Below, in pieces: positions 1-5,221 of a DNA stretch of 5,221 nucleotides. The first letter of the stretch is position 1. The number at the start of each line of letters is the position of its first letter. The notes beneath the pieces are model-generated. The model was not told the origin of the DNA. It ran no database searches and saw only the letters and a list, made by a program, of their open reading frames with translations. The position numbers and the translations under genes are program-made. Source of the stretch: an uncultured Caulobacterales bacterium (GTDB lineage Bacteria; Pseudomonadota; Alphaproteobacteria; Caulobacterales; Caulobacteraceae); contig CAISYT010000033.1 in the NCBI GenBank assembly GCA_903889785.1, positions 1 through 5,221 on the forward strand, in the 5' to 3' direction.

Positions 1-917
1 AGCCCCGCCGCCCCGCCACCACCGCGCAACACCGCCCTCAGGTCAGACGCATCCTCGCGGCCCAGGCAGGTGTGTAAGGTCCCGGTGCAGGTCAGGCGCA
101 CCCGGTTGCAGGTCTCGCAGAAGTTATGGCTCAACGGGGTGATGAAACCCAGACGCCCGCCGGTCTCGGCCACGGAGACGTAGCGCGACGGGCCGCCAGT
201 GTTCAGCGGCAGGTCGGTCAGGGTCCAGTAGCTCGCTAAGGTCTGACGGAATTGGGTCAACGATAGGTACTGATCGGTGCGATCCTCCTCGACTTCGCCC
301 ATCGGCATGGTCTCGATCAGGGTTATGTCCATGCCGCGACCGTGCGCCCACTGAATCAGCTCCGGCAACGCGGCGGCATTGTCTGTTTTCAGCGCCACAG
401 CATTGATCTTCACCGCCAGGCCCGCGGCCTGAGCGGCCTCGATCCCAGCCAGCACAGCCTTGAGATCGCCCCCGCGCGTCAGGCGACGAAAGGTATCGGC
501 ATCCAGGCTATCAAGCGAAACATTGATCCGCTTGACGCCGCAATCGGCCAGGGCCTGGGCAAATTTCGTCAGTTGGGTGCCATTTGTGGTCAAGGTCAGC
601 TCGTCGAGGGCACCGCTGGCCAGGTGCCGCGACAGGCTCTCAAACAGGCGCAGCACATCCTTGCGCACCAGCGGCTCACCGCCCGTCAGGCGCAGCTTGC
701 GCGTGCCCAGACCGACGAAAGCCGTGGCGATCTGATCCAGCTCCTCCAGGCTCAGCAGTTCCGCCCGCGGTAGAAAGGTCATGTGCTCGGACATGCAGTA
801 GGTGCAGCGCAGGTCGCACCGGTCGGTCACAGACAGGCGCAGATAGCGCACGGCGCGCCCCAGGCTGTCGCTCAGGGGCGCGGGGCCAGGTACGGGACCA
901 AGATCGAGCGGGCTCAT
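1..917 (-). CDS. moaA: GTP 3',8-cyclase MoaA (molybdenum cofactor biosynthesis protein A), C-terminus beyond window
   Basis: Radical SAM enzyme that converts GTP to 3',8-cyclo-7,8-dihydro-GTP, the first step of molybdopterin synthesis, in the cytoplasm together with MoaC. The first 305 residues are visible. The N-terminal radical SAM cluster motif is C34-x3-C38-x2-C41 in the context DRCDLRCTYCM, followed by the SAM-binding TGGEP at 78-82 and LTTNGT in the next strand. The second, GTP-binding cluster of MoaA is present as C267-x2-C270-x13-C284 (FCETCNRVRLT...), which separates MoaA from other radical SAM proteins. The family is usually about 330-345 residues, so only some 25-40 residues, including the C-terminal Gly-Gly tail, should be missing. 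The start at 917 gives the usual short N-terminal extension before the YLRLSVTDRC block. No good ribosome binding site precedes it, so the start could be leaderless or slightly different. The gene diverges from the siroheme/modB pair. Identity is certain; the exact start is less so. Confidence 0.96.
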   Translation of the reverse strand, partial: MSPLDLGPVPGPAPLSDSLGRAVRYLRLSVTDRCDLRCTYCMSEHMTFLPRAELLSLEELDQIATAFVGLGTRKLRLTGGEPLVRKDVLRLFESLSRHLASGALDELTLTTNGTQLTKFAQALADCGVKRINVSLDSLDADTFRRLTRGGDLKAVLAGIEAAQAAGLAVKINAVALKTDNAAALPELIQWAHGRGMDITLIETMPMGEVEEDRTDQYLSLTQFRQTLASYWTLTDLPLNTGGPSRYVSVAETGGRLGFITPLSHNFCETCNRVRLTCTGTLHTCLGREDASDLRAVLRGGGGAAG

Positions 918-1132
918 CGCATGAAAGATAGTCGTAAAGACGCCACCGCGACAGTGCCGGGAACGAAACTCTAGAGCGCACCCGAGGCGCAAAACTGCAC
1001 ACACATTTTCCCAGCCCGATCTATTATCCCTGCATGACTCATTTGGTCCTCATTTTCAGCCTGCCTTGGCACGCGACCGCCCGGTCGAGCGCACCCAGGG
1101 GACCCGATAGCCGCTGGGCGACCTGGTAACCG
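918..1132. promoter_or_regulatory. Divergent intergenic region between moaA and the siroheme synthase gene
   Basis: These 215 bases separate two divergent genes and must contain both promoters. The part around 990-1065 is noticeably more AT-rich than its surroundings. It holds TATTAT at 1022-1027 on the plus strand, and its overlapping reverse reads GATAAT; both resemble a -10 hexamer. No convincing -35 element lies at normal spacing for either, so no start site can be assigned. Neither gene has a clear Shine-Dalgarno sequence. A short perfect palindrome at 1074-1087 is listed separately. I saw no recognisable molybdenum cofactor riboswitch and no open reading frame with coding character. Confidence 0.5.
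1074..1087. promoter_or_regulatory. Short perfect inverted repeat, possible operator
   Basis: CGACCG and CGGTCG form 6-base arms around a 2-base centre, 46 bases before the siroheme synthase start codon. The position would suit an operator or a small hairpin in a leader. In DNA this rich in G and C such a palindrome can occur by chance, and no regulator is encoded nearby, so this is a weak call. Confidence 0.25.
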
Positions 1133-2023
1133 ATGGACGTTTTTCCCGCCTTCATACCCCTGACCGGGAGCACAATCGTCCTGGCCGGAGACGGTGCGGG
1201 CCTGGAGGCCAAGCTGCGCCTGCTGGCCAGTTCGCCTGCGACGCTTGTGCGCCTGACCGGAGCAGACGCCTTCCAAGCCGATTCCTATCGCGGCGCACGC
1301 CTGGTCTTCATTGCCGGCGAAGACGAGGTCTTCGCGCAATCCGCGGCGGCCGCGGCGCGCGCAGCCCATGTGCTGGTCAATGTCATCGACCGCCCGGCCT
1401 GGTCTGATTTCAACACGCCTGCGGTCATCGACCGCGGCGAGGTCGTGGCTGCCGTCGGCACTGGCGGTGCCGCACCCGTCATGGCCGCCATGCTGCGCAC
1501 CGAGATCGAAGTGCATGTACCGCCCGGTGCCGGGCGCTTCGCCGCCCTGCTACGACGGATGCAGGGCGAGATCCGCACCGCCCTGCCCGACCTGACCGAC
1601 CGCCGCGCCTTTCTACGCCAGGCCATAGGTGGCCCAGCGGCAAAGGCGGCCCATGCCGACGACATAGCCAGCGCTGAAATCCTGATCCGCGACGCCCTGG
1701 GCCAGACCCCCCAAGCCCGCGGGCGGGTACTGTTTATCGACGCCTCCGGTCCAGCCGACCTGATGACCCTGCGGGCCGTGCGCGCCCTAGCCGCCGCAGA
1801 CACTGTGGCCGCAGATGCCAATGCTCCCCCCGGCGTCGTTGACCTGGCCCGGCGCGAGGCCGACCGCCTGCCTCTTGGCGGTGCGGCAAGACAAGCTGCC
1901 GCCCTCGCCCTGTCGGGTAAGATCGTGGCGCGGGTCATCCTGGGGGCACCCGATGCACAGGAACTGGCCGCACTGGAGCAACTCGGCGTCACCGTCGAGA
2001 TCATGGTACCCGCCAAGGCATGA
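1133..2023 (+). CDS. cysG: Siroheme synthase, CysG N-terminal/Met8 type (precorrin-2 dehydrogenase/sirohydrochlorin ferrochelatase), with degenerate methyltransferase tail
   Basis: Predicted to oxidise precorrin-2 to sirohydrochlorin with NAD+ and insert iron to make siroheme, the cofactor of assimilatory nitrite and sulfite reductases. The 296-residue product starts like CysG (FPAFIPL) and has a Rossmann NAD-binding loop with G19-x-G21 and K27 (AGDGAGLEAK). NVIDRP at 83-88 matches NVVDAP of E. coli CysG, so D86 corresponds to the catalytic Asp104. Residues 91-116 match the FxxPxxIDR...SSGGTSPV region, with T110 where CysG has Ser128. The helical dimerisation domain follows (about 120-165, ending in DRRAFLRQ). 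Residues 197-296 resemble a shortened uroporphyrinogen III methyltransferase domain (separate entry). The start is fixed by an in-frame TAA at 1127-1129, and no good ribosome binding site precedes it. The stop overlaps the modB start, indicating co-transcription and coupled translation. The first two activities are likely. Methyltransferase activity is not, so a separate SUMT (CobA) should exist elsewhere. Confidence 0.9.
   Translation: MDVFPAFIPLTGSTIVLAGDGAGLEAKLRLLASSPATLVRLTGADAFQADSYRGARLVFIAGEDEVFAQSAAAAARAAHVLVNVIDRPAWSDFNTPAVIDRGEVVAAVGTGGAAPVMAAMLRTEIEVHVPPGAGRFAALLRRMQGEIRTALPDLTDRRAFLRQAIGGPAAKAAHADDIASAEILIRDALGQTPQARGRVLFIDASGPADLMTLRAVRALAAADTVAADANAPPGVVDLARREADRLPLGGAARQAAALALSGKIVARVILGAPDAQELAALEQLGVTVEIMVPAKA
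1721..2020 (+). other. Degenerate, half-length SUMT-like (CysG C-terminal) domain within the siroheme synthase
   Basis: Residues 197-296 of the preceding gene follow the first half of the CysG methyltransferase domain. RVLFIDASGPADLMTLRAVR aligns with [20 protein letters not shown] of E. coli CysG, then AADTVAAD with QADIVVYD, and LARREADRLPLG with LVRRDADRVFVG. The end, LAALEQLGVTVEIMVPAKA, aligns with the segment that leads into the VVPGITA loop. The GAGPGD motif is lost (here DASGPAD), the RLKGGDPFIFGRG loop has shrunk to RVILGAPD, and the entire second half of the domain is absent. The alignment is by eye from memory of E. coli CysG. I infer a remnant with no methyltransferase activity, perhaps kept as a structural or dimerisation element. 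Confidence 0.65.
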
Positions 2024-2709
2024 GCACAGACGACCTCTTTGCCGTTTTTCTGTCGTTGAAGGTGGCCGCCACGGCGACCCTGTTCGGCCTGCCCATGGCC
2101 CTGCTGACAGCCAAGATTCTGGCTCGGCGCAATGGCCGGCGAGGCCTTGGCCTATCCCTGCTCGATGCCGCCGTGCACCTGCCGCTGGTCTTGCCACCGG
2201 TGGCGACCGGCTATGGCCTGCTGCTGCTGCTGGGCCGACATGGGCCCATCGGCGCTGTCCTGACCAAGGCTGGGATCGTTTTCGCCTTCGACTGGACCGG
2301 CGCGGCCCTGGCCGCCGGGATCATGGCCTTCCCGCTCATGGTGCGACCGATCCGCCTGGCCATCGAAGCCATCGATCCGGAAGTCGAGGATTCCGCGCGG
2401 ACCCTCGGTGCCGGACCGGTGATCCGCTTCCTGCGAATCACTGCGCCGCTCGCCATGCCCGGCCTGATCGCTGGCGGAGTGCTGGGCTTTGCCAAGGCCC
2501 TGGGCGAGTTTGGGGCCACCATCACCTTTGTGGGGGCCATCCCGCGCGCGACCCTGACTCTACCAACCGCGATCTACCAGGCGGTCCAGGCACCCGGTGG
2601 CGAGGCCAAGGCCATCGCCCTGTGCGCCGTATCGGCGGCACTGGCATTCGCAGCCGTTCTGGTCTCCGACGCCGCCAGCCGCTGGGCCGCCCGGCGGGTT
2701 GGACGGTAG
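2020..2709 (+). CDS. modB: Molybdate ABC transporter permease ModB
   Basis: Integral inner-membrane subunit of the ModABC molybdate importer; it forms the channel and couples to the ATPase ModC. The 229 residues are the normal ModB length, with about five to six membrane segments. Family signatures are LPLVLPPVATGY at 54-65, GRHGPIG at 72-78, the EAA loop contacting ModC at about 116-140 (EAIDPEVEDSARTLGAG), and GEFGATITFVG at 162-172. The start codon overlaps the stop of the siroheme gene (ATGA, 2020-2023), so translation is probably coupled. Neither modA nor modC is adjacent: the upstream gene makes siroheme, and immediately downstream lies a convergent transporter gene. ModA and ModC must therefore be encoded elsewhere. 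Other MetI-type permeases (for example tungstate TupB or sulfate CysT/CysW) are related, but the LPPVxTGY and GEFGAT motifs with this short length fit ModB best. Pairing with moaA and siroheme synthesis supports molybdate. Confidence 0.92.
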   Translation: MSTDDLFAVFLSLKVAATATLFGLPMALLTAKILARRNGRRGLGLSLLDAAVHLPLVLPPVATGYGLLLLLGRHGPIGAVLTKAGIVFAFDWTGAALAAGIMAFPLMVRPIRLAIEAIDPEVEDSARTLGAGPVIRFLRITAPLAMPGLIAGGVLGFAKALGEFGATITFVGAIPRATLTLPTAIYQAVQAPGGEAKAIALCAVSAALAFAAVLVSDAASRWAARRVGR

Positions 2710-2722
2710 CTAGACGTCCAGC
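2698..2722. terminator. Inverted repeat spanning the abutting stop codons of modB and the MHS transporter; possible bidirectional terminator
   Basis: GTTGGACG (2698-2705) can pair with CGTCCAGC (2715-2722) through eight base pairs, one of them a G-T wobble. The 9-base loop contains both stop codons, TAG at 2707-2709 and the reverse-strand TAG at 2712-2710. No T-tract follows the stem on either strand, so it is not a classical intrinsic terminator. It may still slow polymerase or protect the mRNA ends of the two convergent transcripts. No other termination signal is apparent between these genes. Confidence 0.35.
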
Positions 2723-4359
2723 GACCGTCCCCGCGTTTCCGGCAGGAAGATGATCGCCACCACCACGGAGATGGCGGTGAAGATGAACGGATACCAAAGC
2801 CCAGCATAGATATTCCCCGTCGCCGCCACGATGGCGAAGGCGGTGGTGGGCAGGAAGCCGCCGACCCAGCCGGTGCCAATATGATAGGGGAAGGACATGG
2901 CGGTGTAGCGCGTGCGCACCGGAAATAGCTCGACCAGGCACGCCGCCTGTGGGCCGTAAAGCGCGGTGGCGCCGAGCACGAACAGCATCAGGATGGCGAT
3001 CATCCGAACAGGATGGGTCGCGGCCGGATCGGCGGCGGCGGGATAGCCGGCCTTGGTCAGGGCGGCCTTCAGGGTCTTGCCGAAATCGGCCTTCAGCGCG
3101 GCCAAGGCCTTGCCGCCAAGCGCCTTGCCATCAACCGAGTCCACGGCCACCGAGCCGATCATCACCTTCGCCAGAGTCCCCGCCGGTGCGGCTTTATTCA
3201 CATAGGAAACGCCAGCGGCGGCCAGGCTGGACTTGGCAATGTCGCAGCTGGAACGGAACTGGGTGCGGCCGACCGGATCGAACTGGAAGCTACATTTGGC
3301 CTGATCGGCCACGACCGTCACCTGCGCCGACTTGCTGGCGGCAGCTAGGGCCGGGTTGGCGGCTTCGGTCATCCAGTGGAACCCCGGGAAAATCGCGGCC
3401 AAGAACAGCACCATGCCGCCGACCATGATCCACTTGCGGCCGATCTTGTCCGACAGCCACCCGAAGAAAATGTAGCAGGGTATGGACAGCGCCGTGGCGG
3501 CCAGCATGACCAGATTCACCGTCGCCCCGGCGGTCTTTAGCGTCCGCTCGATAAAGGTCGAGGTGTAGAAGAAGGCCGCGTACCAAACCGCGCCCTGGGC
3601 GATCATCAAGGCGAACAGGGCGATCAGCACCGTCTTGAGGCTCTTCCAGTTGCCGAAAGAGTCCACATAGGGGCGCTCGGAGCGCGTATTGGTGTCCACA
3701 AGTTTCTGGAACGCTGGGCTCTCATGCAGCTTCAGCCGGATCCAGATCGAAATCACCAGCAGGGCCAGGGAGAACAGAAACGGCAGGCGCCAACCCCAGG
3801 TATCAAAATTGTCGCCGGTCAGGGCGCGCGCGGTCAACACGGCGATCAGGGCACCGGCAAAGCCGCAGGCCGCGGCCACGCCCAGGAAGGCGCTGGTAAA
3901 GCCACGCTTGCCGGTCTCTACATGCTCGATCATGTAGATCGCCGCGCCGCCCCATTCTCCGCCCAGAGCCAGGCCCTGCAGGATGCGCAACAGCACAAAC
4001 AACAGCGGGGCGCTGATCCCAATGACCGAATAGGGTGGCAGCAGGCCGATGGCGAAGGTGGCCACGCCCATCAGGCTCATCGTGGCCAGGAAGGTGGCCT
4101 TTCGACCAATACGATCGCCGATACGGCCAAAGATCAGCGCGCCAATGGGCCGGAACGCGAACCCGACCGCAAAAGCGCCAAGGGCGAAGATGTAGGAGCT
4201 GGTCTCATCCAGGCCGGCGAAGAACATCTTGGCGATGTCGGCCGCCAAGGGCACGAACAGGAAGAAGTCATACCATTCGAAGGCGGTGCCGGAGGTCGAG
4301 GCGGCAACCACGGTCATCATCGACGCCGGCTTCTTTGCCGCGGTTTGTTTTGTCGCCAT
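2710..4359 (-). CDS. MFS transporter, metabolite:H+ symporter (MHS) type, with large periplasmic insertion; substrate unknown
   Basis: Inner-membrane secondary transporter, probably a proton symporter for a small organic solute. The 549 residues give 12 predicted membrane segments, roughly 24-47, 54-78, 88-108, 113-135, 153-180, 188-208, 243-266, 279-300, 308-328, 451-475, 490-514 and 517-540. MHS features are TAFEWYDFFLF at 25-35, motif A between segments 2 and 3 (GRIGDRIGRK, 78-87), its repeat between segments 8 and 9 (GWLSDKIGRK, 300-309), QGLALGGEWGG at 128-138, HESPAF at 212-217, ELFPVRTRYTAMSF at 477-490 and FLPETRG at 538-544. Typical MHS proteins have about 420-450 residues. The extra length is an extracytoplasmic segment between segments 9 and 10 (separate entry). 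ATG at 4359 is preferred over the in-frame GTG at 4380 because GGGGGA lies nine bases before it. The gene converges on modB with abutting stops and is separated from pnp by a terminator, so it is probably transcribed alone. Confidence 0.9.
   Translation of the reverse strand: MATKQTAAKKPASMMTVVAASTSGTAFEWYDFFLFVPLAADIAKMFFAGLDETSSYIFALGAFAVGFAFRPIGALIFGRIGDRIGRKATFLATMSLMGVATFAIGLLPPYSVIGISAPLLFVLLRILQGLALGGEWGGAAIYMIEHVETGKRGFTSAFLGVAAACGFAGALIAVLTARALTGDNFDTWGWRLPFLFSLALLVISIWIRLKLHESPAFQKLVDTNTRSERPYVDSFGNWKSLKTVLIALFALMIAQGAVWYAAFFYTSTFIERTLKTAGATVNLVMLAATALSIPCYIFFGWLSDKIGRKWIMVGGMVLFLAAIFPGFHWMTEAANPALAAASKSAQVTVVADQAKCSFQFDPVGRTQFRSSCDIAKSSLAAAGVSYVNKAAPAGTLAKVMIGSVAVDSVDGKALGGKALAALKADFGKTLKAALTKAGYPAAADPAATHPVRMIAILMLFVLGATALYGPQAACLVELFPVRTRYTAMSFPYHIGTGWVGGFLPTTAFAIVAATGNIYAGLWYPFIFTAISVVVAIIFLPETRGRSLDV
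3010..3369 (-). other. Periplasmic insertion of about 120 residues in the MHS transporter, with two cysteines
   Basis: Residues 331-450 lie between membrane segments 9 and 10. By the standard 12-segment topology, with motif A loops in the cytoplasm, this loop faces the periplasm. The segment is hydrophilic and Ala/Lys-rich, without a membrane helix. It contains C356 and C372 in the context AKCSFQFDPVG...FRSSCDIAK, spaced so that a disulfide is plausible. A second part, about 385-445, looks like a small alpha/beta unit ending in LKAALTKAGYP. Most MHS transporters have only a short loop here. I cannot assign a domain family. A ligand-capturing or partner-binding role is only a guess. Confidence 0.7.
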
Positions 4360-4368
4360 TCTGCTCAG

Positions 4369-4374
4369 TCCCCC
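4369..4374 (-). promoter_or_regulatory. Ribosome binding site of the MHS transporter
   Basis: On the minus strand GGGGGA stands nine bases before the ATG at 4359. It lies inside the alternative reading that would begin at the GTG at 4380, and so decides for the downstream ATG start (protein beginning MATKQTAAKK). Confidence 0.6.
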
Positions 4375-4398
4375 GGACACTCGGATCTCAAGGATCGC

Positions 4399-4425
4399 TT
4401 TCTAACACGCCGGAGGCAAAGGCAA
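4399..4425 (-). promoter_or_regulatory. Putative housekeeping promoter of the MHS transporter (Caulobacter-type)
   Basis: On the minus strand TTGCCTT (4425-4419), a 12-base spacer and GTTAGAAA (4406-4399) resemble the Caulobacter crescentus housekeeping consensus TTGACGS-N10-14-GCTANAWC. Five of seven -35 positions agree, and at -10 six of eight agree when the unspecified base is counted. Transcription would start near 4392, giving a leader of roughly 33 bases with the ribosome binding site. The match is by eye. It depends on the organism being Caulobacter-like, which is itself inferred. Confidence 0.4.
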
Positions 4426-4523
4426 AATCGACGGGCCCAGCCTGTCGCCCTGAACACTCTTGCCGGGTCCCTTTGTCACGACCCTGCAAAATGAACTTGG
4501 GCGACGACAGTGCAGGACAACGC

Positions 4524-4553
4524 AAAACGGGCGGACCATCACTGGCCCGCCCG
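4524..4553 (-). terminator. Rho-independent terminator of pnp
   Basis: Reading the minus strand, CGGGCGGGCC (4553-4544) and GGTCCGCCCG (4537-4528) form a 10-base-pair GC-rich stem with one G-U wobble and a 6-base loop. TTTT follows directly at 4527-4524. It lies 26 bases after the pnp stop codon, in the right orientation and distance for an intrinsic terminator. It should insulate the MHS transporter gene from pnp transcription. Confidence 0.85.
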
Positions 4554-4579
4554 CTTGTTATTTCGTCCTCGGCGAAAGC

Positions 4580-5221
4580 CTAGGCGTTGGCGGCATCTTC
4601 CGACGTCGACGGGTCCTTCTTGGAAAGGTCTTCGCCGGTTTCCTGATCGACAACCTTCATCGACAGCTTGGTCTTACCGCGGTCGTCGAAGCCCAGGAAC
4701 TTCACCTTCACGGCCTGGCCTTCGCTCAGCACGTCCTGCGGACGGGCCACGCGCTCCTGGCTGATCTGGCTGACGTGGACGAGGCCGTCCTTGGCGCCGA
4801 AGAAGTTCACGAAGGCGCCGAAATCGACCACCTTCACGACCTTGCCGGCGTAGATCGTGCCGACTTCCGGTTCGCTGGTCAAAGACTTGATCCAGTCGAT
4901 AGCAGCCTTGATCTTGGCACCATCTGACGCGCTGACCTTGACCGTGCCTTCGTCGTTGATGTCGACCTTGGCGCCAGTGGTGGCAACGATCTCGCGGATC
5001 ACCTTGCCGCCAGTGCCGATCACTTCCCGGATCTTGTCGACCGGAATGGTGATGGTCTCGATCTTGGGCGCGAACTCGCCGACGTCTTCACGCGGCGCAT
5101 CCATCGCCTTGTTCATTTCGCCCAGGATGTGGTCGCGGCCATCCTTGGCCTGAGCCAAGGCCTGTTTCATGATCTCCAGGGTAATGCCGGTGATCTTGAT
5201 GTCCATCTGCAAGCTGGTGAT
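4580..5221 (-). CDS. pnp: Polyribonucleotide nucleotidyltransferase (PNPase), C-terminal part
   Basis: Phosphorolytic 3'-to-5' exoribonuclease acting in mRNA decay and small RNA turnover, a trimer often bound to RNase E. The last 213 residues are visible; the reading frame stays open to the window edge, so the start and both RNase PH cores lie mostly outside. Visible residues 1-50 (SLQMDIKITGITLEIMKQAL...) are the end of the second RNase PH core. Residues about 55-115 form the KH domain, with the RNA-binding GTGG loop at 69-72 (VIGTGGKVIREI). Residues about 118-190 form the S1 domain (VGTIYAGKVVKVVDFGAFV...GLVHVSQIS). A short acidic tail ends the protein at a TAG (4582-4580). The catalytic residues are outside the window. 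TTG and ATG codons near 5212-5205 are internal, not starts, because the conserved SLQMDIKI sequence runs through them. An intrinsic terminator follows. Confidence 0.97.
   Translation of the reverse strand: MTSLQMDIKITGITLEIMKQALAQAKDGRDHILGEMNKAMDAPREDVGEFAPKIETITIPVDKIREVIGTGGKVIREIVATTGAKVDINDEGTVKVSASDGAKIKAAIDWIKSLTSEPEVGTIYAGKVVKVVDFGAFVNFFGAKDGLVHVSQISQERVARPQDVLSEGQAVKVKFLGFDDRGKTKLSMKVVDQETGEDLSKKDPSTSEDAANA

Noticed and set aside
914..922. Two-codon upstream ORF (ATG CGA TGA) overlapping the moaA start codon
   Set aside because: Real in the sequence and overlapping moaA by ATGA, but such a short string arises often by chance and there is no ribosome binding site to support its use.
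1067..1082. Possible sigma-54 promoter: TGGCACG, a perfect -24 element, upstream of the siroheme gene
   Set aside because: The bases where the -12 element should be read CGCCC instead of TTGCW, and the required GC falls one base too close to the GG. It would suit nitrogen control, but the essential dinucleotide is misplaced.
918..1132. Molybdenum cofactor riboswitch in the moaA leader
   Set aside because: Looked for because of the gene, but I could not recognise the conserved motif or its pairing. A covariance-model scan would settle it.
4360..4380. Upstream GTG start (4380) for the MHS transporter, adding seven residues
   Set aside because: The best Shine-Dalgarno sequence, GGGGGA, lies downstream of this GTG and at correct spacing from the ATG at 4359.
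3724..4494. 256-codon plus-strand ORF antisense to the transporter, and similar long antisense frames at 971-1516 and 1285-2016
   Set aside because: They lie opposite clear genes, have skewed Arg/Gln/Gly/Ala/Ser composition and no recognisable family, as expected of shadow frames in high-GC DNA.
4444..4505. Seven-base inverted repeat GTCGCCC / GGGCGAC between pnp and the transporter
   Set aside because: The arms are 48 bases apart and lie upstream of the likely transcription start. In this base composition it is probably chance.
5205..5212. TTG or ATG near the window end as the start of a short RNA-binding protein
   Set aside because: The frame continues to the edge and the residues match the conserved interior of PNPase, so this is a truncated view of a longer gene.

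Overview
The window is a high-GC, gene-dense bacterial chromosomal segment. Protein character (MoaA, PNPase and MHS transporter sequences) and a Caulobacter-type promoter match suggest an alphaproteobacterium, probably Caulobacterales. That placement is an inference from remembered sequence style, not from a search. There are no tRNA or rRNA genes, insertion sequences, CRISPR arrays or phage genes. The five genes all look like ordinary chromosomal genes.

Layout. (1) Positions 1-917, minus strand: moaA, first enzyme of molybdenum cofactor synthesis, with its C-terminus cut by the window edge. (2) 918-1132: a divergent intergenic region that must hold the promoters for moaA and for the plus-strand pair. 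(3) 1133-2023, plus: a siroheme synthase of the CysG/Met8 type (precorrin-2 dehydrogenase/sirohydrochlorin ferrochelatase) whose C-terminus looks like a shrunken, probably inactive half of the CysG methyltransferase domain. (4) 2020-2709, plus: modB, the molybdate ABC transporter permease, overlapping the previous gene by ATGA. (5) 2710-4359, minus: an MHS-type major facilitator transporter, converging on modB with no intergenic base and carrying a large extracytoplasmic insertion of about 120 residues. (6) 4360-4579: the transporter's upstream region, with a putative promoter and the pnp terminator. (7) 4580-5221, minus: the C-terminal part of pnp (polynucleotide phosphorylase), including its KH and S1 RNA-binding domains; the rest lies beyond the window.

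How the genes work together. moaA, the siroheme gene and modB form a divergent group: molybdate uptake and molybdopterin synthesis serve molybdoenzymes such as nitrate reductase, and siroheme serves nitrite and sulfite reductases. A shared role in nitrate (and sulfite) assimilation is the natural reading, but no reductase gene is visible. The MHS transporter and pnp are separate minus-strand transcription units, because a strong intrinsic terminator lies between them. The substrate of the transporter cannot be told from sequence.

Nothing here is a clear new system. The most interesting points are the degenerate methyltransferase remnant fused to the siroheme synthase and the cysteine-containing periplasmic insertion in the transporter.
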